Counted from the first letter of the stretch, positions 1 through 7,421 are shown. The stretch: 17,722 nucleotides of DNA from an uncultured Actinomycetes bacterium (GCA_903928395.1 CAIYQS010000144.1:1-17722), one strand, 5' to 3'. Notes: generated by a model not told the origin, from the sequence alone. Numbers and translations are program-made.

Positions 1-833
1 CCACCTTCGATGTTCCGCTGGGTACCGTTTGTGGTTTCGTGGGACCTAACGGCTCGGGCAAAACCACAACTATTCGGATGTTGCTTGGCTTGATTCAACC
101 GACTGGTGGAACTGGAACCGTCCTTGGAGAAAGCATCGCTCACCCTGAGCGGTATCTGCCGAAGGTTGGCGCCATGATCGAAGGTCCTGCCTTCTATCCA
201 GCGCTGAGCGGATCCGAAAATCTCAAAGTTCTAGCTTCACTGGGGGGTTTTCCTTCAGACCGTGTCTCGCTTATGCTCGAAAAGGTCGGCTTAGGTGATC
301 GTGGCGGATCAAAATATAAAACGTACTCGTTGGGAATGAAGCAGCGCTTAGGTATCGCAGCGGCGCTACTTCCCAATCCAAAACTTTTGGTTCTTGATGA
401 GCCAACCAATGGTTTGGATCCATCTGGAATCCAAGAGGTAAGAAATTTAATTAAGGATCTTGCAAGTGATGGAACAAGTGTCTTCGTTTCATCACATCTT
501 TTGTCCGAACTTGAAATGATTTCAGAATCGTTAGTTATGTTGCGGGAAGGAAAAGTACTTTTTGCTGGGCGCACGAAAGATTTGTTATCAGCGCAAACGG
601 CGACGCTCGTGGCTCGACCTGAATTTCCTGTCGACCTAAATACTCTGGTCGAAATCGCCACAAAGCATGGCCACGTTGCGTCAGTGGCGGATGGAGCCGT
701 GCACATCATCGGGAATGCCGAATGGGGTGCAACGTTTAACCGTTTAGCTTTTAATGCTGGAGTTACGCTTTCTGCGCTTAGCGCGACTCAGCCAACACTT
801 GAAGAAACTTTCTTTGAAATGACAGGGGAGTAA
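1..833 (+). CDS. ABC transporter ATP-binding protein, BcrA-like (5' end outside window)
   Basis: This is the nucleotide-binding subunit of an ABC exporter, cut off at its N-terminus by the window edge. The frame is open from the first full codon at 3, so the GTG at 39 inside the Walker A region is not the start; perhaps 25-30 residues are missing. The Walker A motif GPNGSGKT is encoded at about 42-65. A Q-loop-like segment (MIEGPAFYPALSG) has the form typical of lantibiotic/bacitracin-type ATPases. The signature is SLGMKQRLG, Walker B is LLVLDEPTNGLDP, and the H-loop is VSSHLLSE. The roughly 90-residue C-terminal tail ends in LEETFFEMTGE, as is usual for this subfamily. The stop (831-833) lies 2 nt before the permease ATG, and the purine-rich end of this gene (AGGGGAG) serves as the permease ribosome-binding site, so the two are one operon. 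Substrate unknown; self-resistance or peptide export is family-level inference only. Confidence 0.93.
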   Translation, partial: TFDVPLGTVCGFVGPNGSGKTTTIRMLLGLIQPTGGTGTVLGESIAHPERYLPKVGAMIEGPAFYPALSGSENLKVLASLGGFPSDRVSLMLEKVGLGDRGGSKYKTYSLGMKQRLGIAAALLPNPKLLVLDEPTNGLDPSGIQEVRNLIKDLASDGTSVFVSSHLLSELEMISESLVMLREGKVLFAGRTKDLLSAQTATLVARPEFPVDLNTLVEIATKHGHVASVADGAVHIIGNAEWGATFNRLAFNAGVTLSALSATQPTLEETFFEMTGE

Positions 834-835
834 GC

Positions 836-1627
836 ATGTTTCATGTGATGCGAGCCGAACTTCGTAAACTCCGGCGCCCAACTCTTCTGATTTCTACAAT
901 CTTGGTCGTTTCAGCGTTAACAGCGTTATTTACTTCAATAGTTTTCTTGCGAGCAAATTCTGGCCAAGGGAATGGTCAACGCGGAGAAATCATTTCTCCG
1001 GCCACCTTGAGCCAAGCCGCCGGTTTGGTTTACGGTTTTAAAATAGTTTCTTTCTTCTTAGGGATTACTGCACTATGTGTCTTTGCATCGCAGACCGCGC
1101 AGGAATACACATTGGGAACACTTCGAAATCTTTTAGTGCGTCAACCTTCTCGTATGAAGATATTAGCTGGTAAATATCTTTCGATGATTATTTTCGCTAT
1201 CGCACTTGTATTCATTGATGCGGTAGTAGCAATTGGAACTTCACTCGGTCTAGCTTCGCATGCAAAGGTGACCACGACAGCATGGTTCACCGCCTCCGGA
1301 CTTTCCTTGCTTGGAAAAACTTTTGCCAATGTCCTGATGACAACGATTGCTTTTGGAACTTTTGGAATGATTCTTGGATTGCTCTTTCGCTCCCCGATTA
1401 GCGCCATTGCCACTGGTGTTATTTGGTCATTGATTCTAGAAAGTATTCTGGGTGCCGTGGTTTCGAGCACATTAAAATGGTTGCCAGGGCAGAACTTTGA
1501 CAATATTGCACAGGGCGGATCAGATACCGTGAGTTATCACTGGTCATTATTGCTTTCTGGGAGTTATCTCATCGTCGGATTTACGATTGTTGCCGTTCTT
1601 TTTAAACAGCGTGATGTAGCCAACTAA
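836..1627 (+). CDS. ABC-2 type transporter permease, six membrane helices
   Basis: This 263-residue integral membrane protein is the partner of the ATPase encoded just upstream. About six hydrophobic segments are visible: residues about 15-39, 68-88, 113-138, 150-178, 188-210 and 236-256. The short basic N-terminal stretch (RAELRKLRRP) is typical of ABC-2 permeases that form a 2+2 exporter with a BcrA-like ATPase. A polar extracytoplasmic loop rich in Gly/Gln/Asn (about residues 40-55) follows helix 1. The ATG at 836 is preceded by AGGGGAG at 824-830, a strong Shine-Dalgarno sequence. No peptidase or substrate-binding domain is present, so the substrate cannot be deduced. The gene ends 78 nt before the NlpC/P60 gene, which may be a separate transcription unit. 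Confidence 0.88.
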   Translation: MFHVMRAELRKLRRPTLLISTILVVSALTALFTSIVFLRANSGQGNGQRGEIISPATLSQAAGLVYGFKIVSFFLGITALCVFASQTAQEYTLGTLRNLLVRQPSRMKILAGKYLSMIIFAIALVFIDAVVAIGTSLGLASHAKVTTTAWFTASGLSLLGKTFANVLMTTIAFGTFGMILGLLFRSPISAIATGVIWSLILESILGAVVSSTLKWLPGQNFDNIAQGGSDTVSYHWSLLLSGSYLIVGFTIVAVLFKQRDVAN

Positions 1628-1705
1628 AACACAGGGAATTCTCATTAGGTAAATGGGGGTTTCGCCTCTAGTTATCACTTATCCTTAACTGTTACTTCCT
1701 CACGA

Positions 1706-2953
1706 ATGGCTGGTTCTTTTATGATTTTTCGGCATGTAAAGATCGTGGCGCTACTTGCCAGCCTTCTCATGTCGATTCCGACAGTCTCGCTAGCAGCAAC
1801 TCCTACCGCAAAACCGAAGCCAAAAATTACTGCACCGACAAAGGCACAAATTGCTGCAGCTCAAGCTTCTGAAAATGCGAAAGCCGCCGCTGCCGCCTCC
1901 GCCGCAACTCAACTAGCGTCTGCTCAGAATGTACTTCAACAACTCACTGCAGTTACAAATCACAAACGGGCTCAACTAGCTTCTGCGCAAGCCGCATTAG
2001 TGGTTGCAACTGGTCAGTCAAACCTCGCGACAGCACACGCTGCGCTTACCCAAGTAGCAGTGGCGCAGGCAAATAAAACAATCGGGCGAATGGCAGCTAA
2101 CGCTTACATTATGGGTGGCGGCTTCACCACACTTAATAGCGTTTTAGAATCCAATGGTCCGCAAGATTTAATCGATAGATTGAGCATTCTCAACCAAGTA
2201 GGTTCCTCAGATGCTGTGGCGCTAGCGCGTTACAAATCTGCGCTCGTGATTGCGCAAGCGGCGCAAGCTGCCGCCACAAAAGCAAAGAATGTTCAAGCTG
2301 CCGCCACTGCCCAAGTTGCTGCTGCTAAGGCAGCAGCCGTTGCCGCGCAATCCGCCCAGGCTGCAGAAGTTGCAAAATTGCGAGCGGTTCAAGCACAGTT
2401 GATGGCAGAACTTGTTAAGGCTCGAAATGTTCGAATTACATTGCAGCAACAATTAGCGCTCTGGGAACTCGAGCAATCAAGTGCAAATACCGCTGCTCAT
2501 ACAAAAGGGCAAGCAAAGATTTGGCCCGATCGAGGATTTAAAGGTCGTACAACGACTCGTGGAACCGACGCGCTTCGCACAAAAGCGCTCGCCTATGCAA
2601 GAGCGCAAGTGTTGGCTCGCAAGCCCTACGTGTGGGGCGCCCAGGGCCCAAATAGTTTTGACTGTTCGGGTTTGGTGTATGCAGCATATAAAGCAGCTGG
2701 TTTGGGCTGGCCAAACTGGTCGAGGCTTAACGCGGCTCTGTACTTTGTAGATACTGAACGTGTTCCACTTGCAAACCTCATTCCGGGGGATCTCCTCTTT
2801 TATTCGTATGATGGTTCAGTTCAAAATATCCATCACATCACCATCTATGCGGGCAACGGCATGATGTGGGAAGCAAATTCAACGCGTACCGGGCTCCTCT
2901 TTTCGAGTATGTATAGCGTTCCGGGTTTAATGCCTTCAGGTGGTCGGGTTTAA
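1706..2953 (+). CDS. Secreted coiled-coil NlpC/P60 peptidoglycan hydrolase
   Basis: Predicted cell-wall endopeptidase of 415 residues that probably cleaves stem peptides in peptidoglycan. Residues about 6-31 form a signal peptide (basic FRHVK, hydrophobic core, ending SLA before ATPTAKPKP). Residues about 45-260 are Ala/Gln/Lys-rich coiled coil, interrupted near 127-170 by a conserved-looking insert (AANAYIMGGG ... DLIDRLSIL), as in PcsB/RipA-like hairpin regulators that hold the enzyme inactive until divisome activation. The C-terminal NlpC/P60 domain (about 290-415) has the catalytic Cys in DCSG (C320) and His in HHITIYAG (H377). The start is uncertain: ATG 1706 and the in-frame ATG 1721 both give a good signal peptide, and neither has a Shine-Dalgarno sequence. 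An in-frame TAG at 1646 limits extension. In the 78-nt upstream gap a TATCCT (1680-1685) could be a -10 element. In actinobacteria such genes are often MtrA targets; I see only scattered GTTAT/GTTAC (1671, 1691), not a clear box. Confidence 0.9.
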   Translation: MAGSFMIFRHVKIVALLASLLMSIPTVSLAATPTAKPKPKITAPTKAQIAAAQASENAKAAAAASAATQLASAQNVLQQLTAVTNHKRAQLASAQAALVVATGQSNLATAHAALTQVAVAQANKTIGRMAANAYIMGGGFTTLNSVLESNGPQDLIDRLSILNQVGSSDAVALARYKSALVIAQAAQAAATKAKNVQAAATAQVAAAKAAAVAAQSAQAAEVAKLRAVQAQLMAELVKARNVRITLQQQLALWELEQSSANTAAHTKGQAKIWPDRGFKGRTTTRGTDALRTKALAYARAQVLARKPYVWGAQGPNSFDCSGLVYAAYKAAGLGWPNWSRLNAALYFVDTERVPLANLIPGDLLFYSYDGSVQNIHHITIYAGNGMMWEANSTRTGLLFSSMYSVPGLMPSGGRV

Positions 2954-3019
2954 ATACAATATCTTTTAAATACATCTTTTAAATACAATATCTTTTAAAT
3001 ACATCTTTTAAATACAATA
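2951..3019. repeat. 29-bp AT-rich tandem repeat (about 2.4 copies)
   Basis: Starting at the TAA stop of the NlpC/P60 gene, a 29-bp unit occurs at 2951-2979 and again identically at 2980-3008, followed by the first 11 nt of a third copy at 3009-3019. Each unit is itself a 16-mer, TAAATACAATATCTTT, plus a 13-mer, TAAATACATCTTT, which differ by a 3-nt insertion, so the array looks like a nested duplication. Every 16-mer carries TACAAT, a good -10 hexamer (2955-2960, 2984-2989 and 3013-3018). The array supplies the stop codon of the upstream gene and the promoter-like sequence of tilS. Confidence 0.9.
3013..3018 (+). promoter_or_regulatory. Candidate -10 element for leaderless tilS
   Basis: TACAAT matches the consensus TATAAT at five of six positions. 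It ends 7 nt before the GTG start of tilS at 3026, the usual distance from a -10 element to the transcription start, so the mRNA would begin at or next to the start codon. No Shine-Dalgarno sequence lies between them (AAGAACC). No clear TTGACA-like -35 is seen 17 nt upstream, where the repeat gives ATCTTT. Inferred from sequence only. Confidence 0.5.
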
Positions 3020-3025
3020 AGAACC

Positions 3026-3985
3026 GTGAAGGCAACACCGGCGACGCTGGCAATTCGACAAGCGGTGCGACCATGGGTGTTGGCCGCTGATGCGCGGATC
3101 CTCATCGGAGTTTCCGGAGGAGCAGATTCCTTAGCGCTAGCCGCCGCGACCGCAGCAGAGGCTCAGGGTGCTGGGATAGAGCTAATTGCCATCATCATTG
3201 ATCACCAACTCCAGACTGGATCCGACCGTGTCGCTGCGAGCGCTCGGGAAGCGCTGCATCGAATTGGAGTTGAGACTGTAGAAATCATCGCGGTCGATGT
3301 TGAGTTGACCGATGGAATGGAGAGTTCTGCCAGACGGGCTCGCTATCTGGCATTTGATGCCGCCATTCTTAAGTATCAACCAGACTACTTTTTCCTTGCC
3401 CACACGAAGAACGACCAAGCAGAGACCGTACTTTTGGGTTTAGCTCGTGGGTCAGGTACTCGATCGCTATCTGGTATCGCAGAAATAAACGGCACCTTCG
3501 TTCGCCCAATTCTTGGGTTGGACCGTGAAACGACGACCATGGCATGCGCGGAAAACGGGGTTGTACCCTGGGAAGATCCTCACAATTCCGATCTGAGCTA
3601 TGCCCGGGTTCGGGTTCGAAGCGCGGTTCTTCCGGTTTTAGAAGACAATTTGGGGCCAGGAATTATCGAAGCGTTGGCTCGGAGTGCAAAGATTCTTCGA
3701 GAAGATGCCGATGCCTTAGATCAACTGGCCGAAGAGTATTTTCTCGCGCTGGCGACCCCCCTGGACCTCGATATTGCCACCCTAGCGAGGCTCCCAAAGG
3801 CAATTCGGATAAGAGTGCTCCGGTTGGCCATATTTGGGGCCGGAACCCCCTTGGGATCGCTTTCGGCTGATCATATGGCACCGATTGAGGCGCTGATCAC
3901 GGATTGGCACGGGCAGGGTGAGGTATCTCTTCCAGGTGGTGTGAAGGTAGCCCGGATTTCGGGCAGACTTTCGCTCTTACGGTAG
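3026..3985 (+). CDS. tilS: tRNA(Ile)-lysidine synthetase
   Basis: TilS attaches lysine to C34 of the CAU-anticodon tRNA-Ile using ATP, so that the tRNA reads AUA as isoleucine; it is cytoplasmic and normally essential. The N-type PP-loop SGGADS is at residues 30-35. Further family motifs are DHQLQTGSD, HTKNDQAETVLLGLARGSG, FVRPIL and the block from DPHNSD to the RVR-containing segment with VLPVLE. At 319 residues it is the short actinobacterial form, without the full C-terminal domains of the E. coli enzyme. The GTG at 3026 is chosen because it sits 7 nt after a TACAAT hexamer and gives the normal spacing to the PP-loop; the nearby ATG at 3073 is out of frame. It is followed by hpt after 72 nt, a pairing common in actinobacteria and Firmicutes. 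By eye its GC is a little higher than that of the NlpC/P60 gene before it. Confidence 0.95.
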   Translation: MKATPATLAIRQAVRPWVLAADARILIGVSGGADSLALAAATAAEAQGAGIELIAIIIDHQLQTGSDRVAASAREALHRIGVETVEIIAVDVELTDGMESSARRARYLAFDAAILKYQPDYFFLAHTKNDQAETVLLGLARGSGTRSLSGIAEINGTFVRPILGLDRETTTMACAENGVVPWEDPHNSDLSYARVRVRSAVLPVLEDNLGPGIIEALARSAKILREDADALDQLAEEYFLALATPLDLDIATLARLPKAIRIRVLRLAIFGAGTPLGSLSADHMAPIEALITDWHGQGEVSLPGGVKVARISGRLSLLR

Positions 3986-4002
3986 GGCACTGAGCAGTAG
4001 GT

Positions 4003-4038
4003 CCGGGAAGACCGGGAACATAGGGAACACCGAGAGCA
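4003..4038. repeat. 9-nt degenerate tandem repeat upstream of hpt
   Basis: Four consecutive 9-mers, CCGGGAAGA (4003), CCGGGAACA (4012), TAGGGAACA (4021) and CCGAGAGCA (4030), lie in the 72-nt gap between tilS and hpt. The same phase continues weakly through TCGACAAAG (4039) and AAGGAGCAA (4048), the last containing the hpt ribosome-binding site. GGGAA recurs exactly every 9 nt in the first three units. The function is unknown; it may be replication slippage or a binding array. Confidence 0.6.
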
Positions 4039-4047
4039 TCGACAAAG

Positions 4048-4053
4048 AAGGAG
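4048..4053 (+). promoter_or_regulatory. Shine-Dalgarno sequence of hpt
   Basis: AAGGAG lies 4 nt before the GTG at 4058 and decides that GTG as the start. It contrasts with the leaderless-looking genes on either side (tilS and ftsH). Confidence 0.75.
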
Positions 4054-4057
4054 CAAA

Positions 4058-4609
4058 GTGAATTTAGCGACCGCAGGTAAAGATATCGATCGCGTCATAG
4101 TTTCGGCTCCAGAAATACATGCACGCCTAAAGGAAATCGCACTCGAAGTTGAGCGCGATTACGCCGGGCGCGATCTTTTAGTGATCGGTATTCTTAAAGG
4201 TGCCGTGATGACGATGGCAGATTTTGTGCGTTCGCTCAACCGTCATGTAGAAATGGATTGGATGGCTGTAACGTCATATGGATCCGGTACAAAGTCCAGC
4301 GGTGTCGTTCGCATTCTGAAGGATTTAGATAGAGATATTTCGGGTCGCGATGTTTTGATCGTCGAAGATATTGTTGACACGGGGTTGACTCTTGCCTGGC
4401 TCAAATCAAACTTGCAATCTCGGGGAACTAAGAGCGTCGAAATTTTCACTATGTTGCGTAAACCAGAAGCAGCAAAGGTGGATGTTGAAGTCAAATATGT
4501 TGGCTTTAATATTCCCAACGAGTTTGTCGTTGGTTACGGCTTGGATTACGGCGAAAAATATCGCAATTTGGATTTCATCGGAATCTTAGCTAAAGAGGTT
4601 TATTCCTAA
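4058..4609 (+). CDS. hpt: Hypoxanthine phosphoribosyltransferase
   Basis: This purine-salvage enzyme converts hypoxanthine (and usually guanine) plus PRPP to IMP or GMP in the cytoplasm. Its 183 residues are the normal length. The PRPP-binding signature VEDIVDTGLTL begins at residue 102, with the adjacent acidic pair E103-D104. LLVIGILKGAVMTMADFVRSL near residues 47-67 holds the cis-peptide loop (LKG). The C-terminal VGFNIPNEFVVGYGLDYGEKYRNLDFIG matches the base-binding and dimer region of the family. The GTG start at 4058 is set by AAGGAG at 4048. It sits between tilS and ftsH as in many actinobacterial and Firmicute genomes. The gap to ftsH is 83 nt and contains its own promoter-like and repeat sequences, so ftsH may be transcribed separately as well as by read-through. 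No terminator hairpin is visible. Confidence 0.96.
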   Translation: MNLATAGKDIDRVIVSAPEIHARLKEIALEVERDYAGRDLLVIGILKGAVMTMADFVRSLNRHVEMDWMAVTSYGSGTKSSGVVRILKDLDRDISGRDVLIVEDIVDTGLTLAWLKSNLQSRGTKSVEIFTMLRKPEAAKVDVEVKYVGFNIPNEFVVGYGLDYGEKYRNLDFIGILAKEVYS

Positions 4610-4648
4610 TCCCACATCCCTAAAAGGAATATTTTATTAAGCAAGAAA

Positions 4649-4676
4649 GTTATACCCAAGAGGTTATCCCCAAAAA
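4649..4676. repeat. 14-nt direct repeat upstream of ftsH
   Basis: GTTATACCCAAGAG (4649-4662) is followed directly by GTTATCCCCAAAAA (4663-4676), matching at 11 of 14 positions. The pair ends 2 nt before the TATAGA hexamer proposed as the ftsH -10 element, so a protein bound here would overlap the -35 region. This resembles the direct-repeat layout of response-regulator sites, but no specific regulator can be assigned. Confidence 0.55.
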
Positions 4677-4678
4677 GA

Positions 4679-4684
4679 TATAGA
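4679..4684 (+). promoter_or_regulatory. Candidate -10 element for ftsH
   Basis: TATAGA ends 8 nt before the ATG at 4693, so transcription would start at or within a few bases of the start codon. The intervening GATGAGCG is only a poor Shine-Dalgarno sequence. No good -35 is visible; the 14-nt direct repeat occupies that region. A TANNNT-type call is weak evidence on its own. Confidence 0.4.
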
Positions 4685-4692
4685 GATGAGCG

Positions 4693-6798
4693 ATGGCAGA
4701 TAAGAAGAAGACAGTACAACGCAAGCGGTTACGCAAGTTGATGCGGGGACCCTTGTTCTGGATAGTCCTTGCACTGATTCTTGTTGTTGCTTTGGGACGC
4801 ATTTCTGGAAGCGGTGCAACCTTTACTCAGGTTGATACTTCGATTGTGTTAGCCGAAATCTCGCAAGATAAAGTCGATTCGGCGCTAGTGATAGATAAAG
4901 ACCAGAAGATCCAAATTATTTTAAAGAGTGGAAATTCCTATCAAGGTTCAACTCACCTGCAAGCGTCTTATCTTGCGAATGAAGAACCACAGATAACAGA
5001 ACTACTCACCAGCAATCCGCCGGCAAAAGCCTGGAATGTTAAAGTTCCCACTACTTCATTTCTTGAATCGCTTTTCTTTAGCTTTGCACCATTTCTGCTA
5101 ATAGGGTTTTTGCTGCTCTTCTTTATGTCGAATTCGCAGGGCGGAAATCGAATATTCTCCTTCGGAAGATCTAAAGCGAAGTTGCTTTCGAAAGAGGCGC
5201 CAAAGACCACCTTCGCAGATGTTGCAGGCGCGGACGAGGCTGTCGCCGAACTCCGTGAAATAAAGGACTTTTTAGCCGAACCAAAGAAGTACCAAGATAT
5301 TGGAGCAAAAATTCCCAAAGGTGTACTCCTCTATGGACCTCCCGGGACTGGTAAGACTCTCCTGGCTCGAGCAGTCGCAGGGGAAGCGAACGTTCCTTTC
5401 TTCTCAATATCAGGATCAGAGTTCGTCGAAATGTTTGTTGGCGTGGGAGCTTCACGTGTACGCGACCTCTTTAACCAGGCGAAGGAGGCGGCTCCCGCAA
5501 TAATTTTCGTTGACGAAATCGATGCTGTTGGTCGTCAACGCGGAGCCGGTCTTGGTGGTGGAAACGATGAACGCGAACAAACACTCAACCAACTTTTAGT
5601 TGAGATGGATGGTTTTGAAGCAAACACTCAAGTTATTTTGATTGCTGCAACCAACCGACCAGACGTTCTTGATCCCGCAATTTTGCGACCAGGACGCTTC
5701 GATCGACAAATTCCGGTTGATAGACCCGATTTACTAGGTAGAAAATCAATTTTGGAAGTGCACGCCAAAGGTAAGCCAATTGCAAAGAGCGTCGATCTCG
5801 GTGAAATCGCTAAGCGGACACCTGGATTTACTGGCGCTGACTTAGCAAATGTATTAAATGAAGCCGCACTCTTGACCGCAAGAGAAAATGCCAAAGTGAT
5901 TACCACCATGGCTCTTGATGAATCAATTGATCGAGTCATGGCTGGACCACAACGCAAGAGCAGATTAATGACTGAGGAAGAGCGACGCATAACTGCTTAT
6001 CACGAGGGAGGGCATGCGCTCGTGGCTCATGCGCTGCCAAATACTGATCCCGTTCATAAAATTACCATCATGCCTCGAGGTCGAGCTCTTGGTTACACCA
6101 TGGTCCTTCCAGATGAAGATCGATACGCCACAACTCGCAATCAAATGCTGGATCAACTTTCTTATTCCCTTGGTGGTCGCGCTGCAGAAGAGTTGATCTT
6201 CCATGATCCAACCACTGGTGCCTCCAACGATATTGAAAAGGCCACCAACCTGGCGCGCGCGATGGTTACCCAATACGGAATGACCGAAAAAATTGGCGCT
6301 ATCAAGTTTGGCACCGGCGACAGTGATCCATTCCTTGGACGCGATTACGGACATCAGCGCGACTATTCGGAAGAAATTGCCGGAGTTATCGATGAAGAGA
6401 TTCATAAGCTCATTGAGAATGCTCACCAAGAGGCATTCAACATCCTTATTGATAATCGAGAGATATTAGATGCGCTAGTGGTTGAACTTCTTGAACGCGA
6501 AACACTCCTCAAAGACGACATTGAGCGGATATTCGCACATGTTAAGAAGGTGGGATCGCGGCCTGCATGGACAGGATCTCCAAATCGATCGCCTTCAAGT
6601 ATCCCGCCAGTGGGACTTGTTGCGGCTAAGCCTCAGACGGACTCGGAAGCAAAGGCAGCTAAACGCCTTCCTAAACCACGTAAACCAAGGAAGCAATCTG
6701 CCGTTCAACCTCCCGCTCCAGTGACTCCTCCGCCGTCATCTCCTCCGGAAGCCCTTCCAGAAACCCCTCCGATATCTCCCGAGCAGGAATCGTCATGA
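4693..6798 (+). CDS. ftsH: ATP-dependent zinc metalloprotease FtsH
   Basis: FtsH is a membrane-anchored AAA+ protease that extracts and degrades misfolded membrane proteins and short-lived regulators. It has 701 residues. The basic N-terminus is followed by transmembrane helix 1 (about 20-35), an extracytoplasmic domain, and helix 2 (about 126-146). In the AAA module, Walker A GPPGTGKT is at 215-222, Walker B IIFVDEID at 270-277 with D274-E275, and the second region of homology is ATNRPDVLDPAILRPGRFDR. The M41 peptidase domain has the zinc site HEGGH at 437-441, with the third ligand probably D513 in SNDIEKAT. The last 60 or so residues are a Pro/Lys/Ser-rich, probably disordered tail, common in actinobacterial FtsH. 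The ATG at 4693 gives the expected short cytoplasmic N-terminus. The stop overlaps the folE start by 4 nt (ATGA), which implies coupling. Confidence 0.98.
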   Translation: MADKKKTVQRKRLRKLMRGPLFWIVLALILVVALGRISGSGATFTQVDTSIVLAEISQDKVDSALVIDKDQKIQIILKSGNSYQGSTHLQASYLANEEPQITELLTSNPPAKAWNVKVPTTSFLESLFFSFAPFLLIGFLLLFFMSNSQGGNRIFSFGRSKAKLLSKEAPKTTFADVAGADEAVAELREIKDFLAEPKKYQDIGAKIPKGVLLYGPPGTGKTLLARAVAGEANVPFFSISGSEFVEMFVGVGASRVRDLFNQAKEAAPAIIFVDEIDAVGRQRGAGLGGGNDEREQTLNQLLVEMDGFEANTQVILIAATNRPDVLDPAILRPGRFDRQIPVDRPDLLGRKSILEVHAKGKPIAKSVDLGEIAKRTPGFTGADLANVLNEAALLTARENAKVITTMALDESIDRVMAGPQRKSRLMTEEERRITAYHEGGHALVAHALPNTDPVHKITIMPRGRALGYTMVLPDEDRYATTRNQMLDQLSYSLGGRAAEELIFHDPTTGASNDIEKATNLARAMVTQYGMTEKIGAIKFGTGDSDPFLGRDYGHQRDYSEEIAGVIDEEIHKLIENAHQEAFNILIDNREILDALVVELLERETLLKDDIERIFAHVKKVGSRPAWTGSPNRSPSSIPPVGLVAAKPQTDSEAKAAKRLPKPRKPRKQSAVQPPAPVTPPPSSPPEALPETPPISPEQESS

Positions 6799-7421
6799 CC
6801 GATGAGATAACACCAGTCTCGATGGGGCCACAAGATGGACGAGCGCGCGCCGAATTTGATCAGGGACGAGCGGAGCGGGCCGTTACGGAAATGTTGCTTG
6901 CAATTGGCGAGGATCCTTCGCGAGATGGGTTGCGCGATACTCCCGCACGGGTGGCCAGGGCAATGCGTGAAAACTATTCGGGACTCTGGCAGAGCCCCGA
7001 AGAAATTTTAACAACGACATTTGATATCGGACATAAAGAATTAGTGATTGTTCGTGACATCGAAGTGTTTTCGCAGTGCGAACATCACCTGACACCATTT
7101 CATGGAGTTGCCCACATCGGTTATATACCCGGAGAAGCTGGGCGAATCACGGGCATTTCAAAGTTAGCCAGACTCGTTGATCTGTATGCGAAACGACCTC
7201 AAGTACAAGAGCGATTAACTACTCAAATAGCCGATGCCATCGTAGACATCCTTAAACCAGCTGGTGTAATCGTCATCATTGATTGTGAACACCTATGCAT
7301 GTCGATGCGCGGCGTCAAAAAATCACAAGCGCGTACGACTACTTCTGCTGTTCGTGGACAACTTCGTAACGCGGCAACGCGCGCGGAAGCAATGGCGCTG
7401 ATTACTGCATCAGATCGCTAA
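6795..7421 (+). CDS. folE: GTP cyclohydrolase I
   Basis: This is the first enzyme of folate synthesis, converting GTP to 7,8-dihydroneopterin triphosphate. Its 208 residues are close to the family norm. The zinc ligands are visible as C95 and H98 in SQCEHHLTPF and C168 in EHLCMSMRGV. The DGLRDTPARVARAM segment (about 44-57), GRITGISKLARLVD and QVQERLTTQIADA are standard type IA motifs, so this is the zinc-dependent FolE and not FolE2. The ATG overlaps the ftsH stop (ATGA), and its own TAA shares one base with the folP ATG (TAATG), which places it as the first gene of the folE-folP-folB-folK set. No separate promoter is evident because its upstream region is ftsH coding sequence. Confidence 0.97.
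   Translation: MTDEITPVSMGPQDGRARAEFDQGRAERAVTEMLLAIGEDPSRDGLRDTPARVARAMRENYSGLWQSPEEILTTTFDIGHKELVIVRDIEVFSQCEHHLTPFHGVAHIGYIPGEAGRITGISKLARLVDLYAKRPQVQERLTTQIADAIVDILKPAGVIVIIDCEHLCMSMRGVKKSQARTTTSAVRGQLRNAATRAEAMALITASDR

Noticed and set aside
194..709. 171-codon antisense reading frame inside the ABC ATPase gene
   Set aside because: It mirrors a clearly coding strand with intact Walker B and signature motifs; its Ser-rich composition is typical of a shadow frame.
1628..1705. c-di-AMP (ydaO-type) riboswitch before the NlpC/P60 gene, as known in other actinobacteria
   Set aside because: The gap is only 78 nt and no conserved stems or core motifs are visible.
1..2953. ABC exporter plus NlpC/P60 protein as a bacteriocin or defence system
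   Set aside because: No precursor peptide, modification enzyme or toxin gene is present; both parts are ordinary actinobacterial families and the 78-nt gap suggests separate units.
2951..3019. CRISPR array (29-bp repeat length)
   Set aside because: The 29-bp units are directly adjacent with no spacers, there are fewer than three copies, and no cas genes are near.
4686..4703. Five-codon ORF (MSDGR) overlapping the ftsH start
   Set aside because: Too short to support; it arises by chance from ATGAGCGATGGCAGATAA, and no Shine-Dalgarno sequence is specific to it.
5965..6429. Long antisense reading frame inside ftsH
   Set aside because: It lies wholly opposite a strongly conserved M41 protease domain, has no recognisable motif, and its translation looks like random sequence.
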